Source: Pygmaiobacter sp.
Lineage (GTDB): Bacteria > Bacillota > Clostridia > Oscillospirales > Ruminococcaceae
Direction of reading: 5' to 3'
Length of the DNA: 41,362 nucleotides
NCBI GenBank assembly: GCA_028689835.1
Contig: JAQVCK010000006.1
Span: forward strand, 1 to 41,362
Numbering within the stretch: the stretch's first letter is position 1; every line of letters begins with the position of its first letter. Made by a program: the position numbers and the translations under genes. A model generated the notes under the pieces. That model was given only the letters and a program-made list of their open reading frames with translations, was not told the origin of the DNA and did no database searches. Shown here one piece after another: positions 40,522-41,362 of the stretch.

Positions 40522-41318
40522 CACCTATTTTTGACACTCACGCCCACTATAACGACAAGGCATTTGACGACGACCGCGAGGCCGTGGTTGCAGCCCTGCC
40601 ACAAAACGGCGTTGGCACTGTAATCGAGTGCGGCATTGATTTTAACAGCTGCATGACTGCGCTGGACCTTGGCCACCGGTACCCGCACATGTATGTGGCG
40701 CTGGGCATTCACCCGCAAAGCCTACTGCCGGAGATGCATGCCACCACGACCATGAAGTTCCACGGTGACTGGCGTGCCGAGATGGCCGCTATTCGCCCCT
40801 ATTATGACGACCCGAAGGTAGTTGCCGTGGGCGAATGCGGGCTGGACCACTTTTACCCCATCCCCCGCGACGAGCAGATTGAGCTGTTTCGCGCCGAACT
40901 GGAACTTGCCCGCGAGCTGGATTTTCCCATTTTGATGCACGACCGCGAGGCACACGGTGACACTTACCCCATTTTAAAAGAATACCGGCCCAAGGGCATC
41001 TTGCACTGCTATTCGGGCAGCGCACAGGACGTCGCGTGGCTGGCGGAACAGGGCCTGTACTTTGGCTTTGGCGGTGCCACGACCTACAAAAATGCCCACC
41101 ATACGCTGGAAGCCGTTGCCGCCGTGCCGGACGAGCTGTTTTTGCTGGAAACCGATTCGCCCTACATGACGCCGAACCCGGTGCGCAAAGAGCGCAATAC
41201 CTCGGCCAATATTTTGCATGTGGCAAACAAGCTTGCCGAAGTGCGCGGCACGACAACCGAAGAGCTGATTGCCCTTGCCTCTCGCAACGCGCACCGGCTG
41301 TTTAAGATACCGGAATAA
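40518..41318 (+). CDS. tatD: TatD family metal-dependent hydrolase
   Basis: This 266-residue amidohydrolase-fold protein is a probable metal-dependent DNase or phosphoesterase. Metal ligands are H8 and H10 (FDTHAH), E106 (GECGLD), H141 (LMHDRE), H163 (HCYSG) and D213 (ETDSPY). In many Firmicutes tatD follows metG closely; here a DMT transporter gene separates them. Translation is coupled to the upstream gene by a 4-nt overlap. The remaining 44 bases of the window hold no feature that I can support. Confidence 0.93.
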   Translation: MTPIFDTHAHYNDKAFDDDREAVVAALPQNGVGTVIECGIDFNSCMTALDLGHRYPHMYVALGIHPQSLLPEMHATTTMKFHGDWRAEMAAIRPYYDDPKVVAVGECGLDHFYPIPRDEQIELFRAELELARELDFPILMHDREAHGDTYPILKEYRPKGILHCYSGSAQDVAWLAEQGLYFGFGGATTYKNAHHTLEAVAAVPDELFLLETDSPYMTPNPVRKERNTSANILHVANKLAEVRGTTTEELIALASRNAHRLFKIPE

Positions 41319-41362
41319 GCTTGCCGCGCGCGGTACGCCGCAAAACAGCATTTTTGCACAGT

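Noticed and set aside
1-41362. Mobile elements, CRISPR arrays, tRNA or rRNA genes, phage or toxin-antitoxin genes
   Set aside because: I looked for transposase-like proteins, regularly spaced direct repeats, and tRNA signatures and found none; the window reads as ordinary chromosomal operons.

Overview
The window looks like chromosomal DNA of an anaerobic, GC-rich Firmicute of class Clostridia, probably an Oscillospiraceae/Ruminococcaceae-type gut bacterium. This is inferred from gene content: strong AGGAGG-type ribosome sites, TTGACA/TATAAT promoters, a Bacillus-type SpeA in an operon with an E. coli-type SpeD, an RpiR-family MurR, GGDEF/HD-GYP proteins and a FemAB protein. No mobile element, CRISPR array, tRNA, rRNA or prophage gene was found.

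Layout. (1) 1-4513, minus strand: a polyamine operon in transcription order speD-speA-speE-speB-carboxynorspermidine dehydrogenase (cut by the window edge). It is read from one promoter through a leader of about 390 nt that is rich in hairpins and ends in an intrinsic terminator just before speD. (2) 4733-8073: a flavodoxin-like reductase, an NRAMP metal transporter and a fused methionine sulfoxide reductase MsrAB. (3) 8096-14451, minus: gltB-gltD (NADPH glutamate synthase) behind a structured leader of about 310 nt with a promoter-proximal terminator. (4) 14592-25969, minus: a peptidoglycan-salvage region. One operon runs murR-murQ-solute-binding lipoprotein-two ABC permeases-anmK-nagZ-AmiE-like serine hydrolase-GNAT. 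A second short operon just upstream carries an L-Ala-D/L-Glu-type dipeptide epimerase and a GNAT. Together they can import muropeptide sugars, cut and phosphorylate them to MurNAc-6-P, convert that to GlcNAc-6-P, and epimerise the released dipeptide. (5) 26042-27957, minus: marR-MATE efflux with twin palindromic operators. (6) 28034-32495, plus: two c-di-GMP-type proteins (PAS-GAF-PAS-GGDEF-HD-GYP and PAS-HD-GYP) and a small flavin-barrel protein. (7) 32558-36308, minus: a CorA transporter with a structured leader, and a GH36 alpha-galactosidase with a strong palindromic operator. (8) 36319-41318, plus: a FemAB peptidoglycan-bridge enzyme, metG, a DMT-family exporter and tatD.

The most notable feature is regulatory. 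Four minus-strand units (speD, gltB, murR, corA) each have an apparent promoter, then a strong intrinsic-terminator hairpin, then more structured RNA, then the start codon. That suggests transcription attenuation or riboswitch-type control in polyamine, glutamate, cell-wall and divalent-metal metabolism. The second notable feature is the salvage operon: it uses an ABC importer plus AnmK instead of the MurP phosphotransferase, and its hydrolases lack signal peptides.
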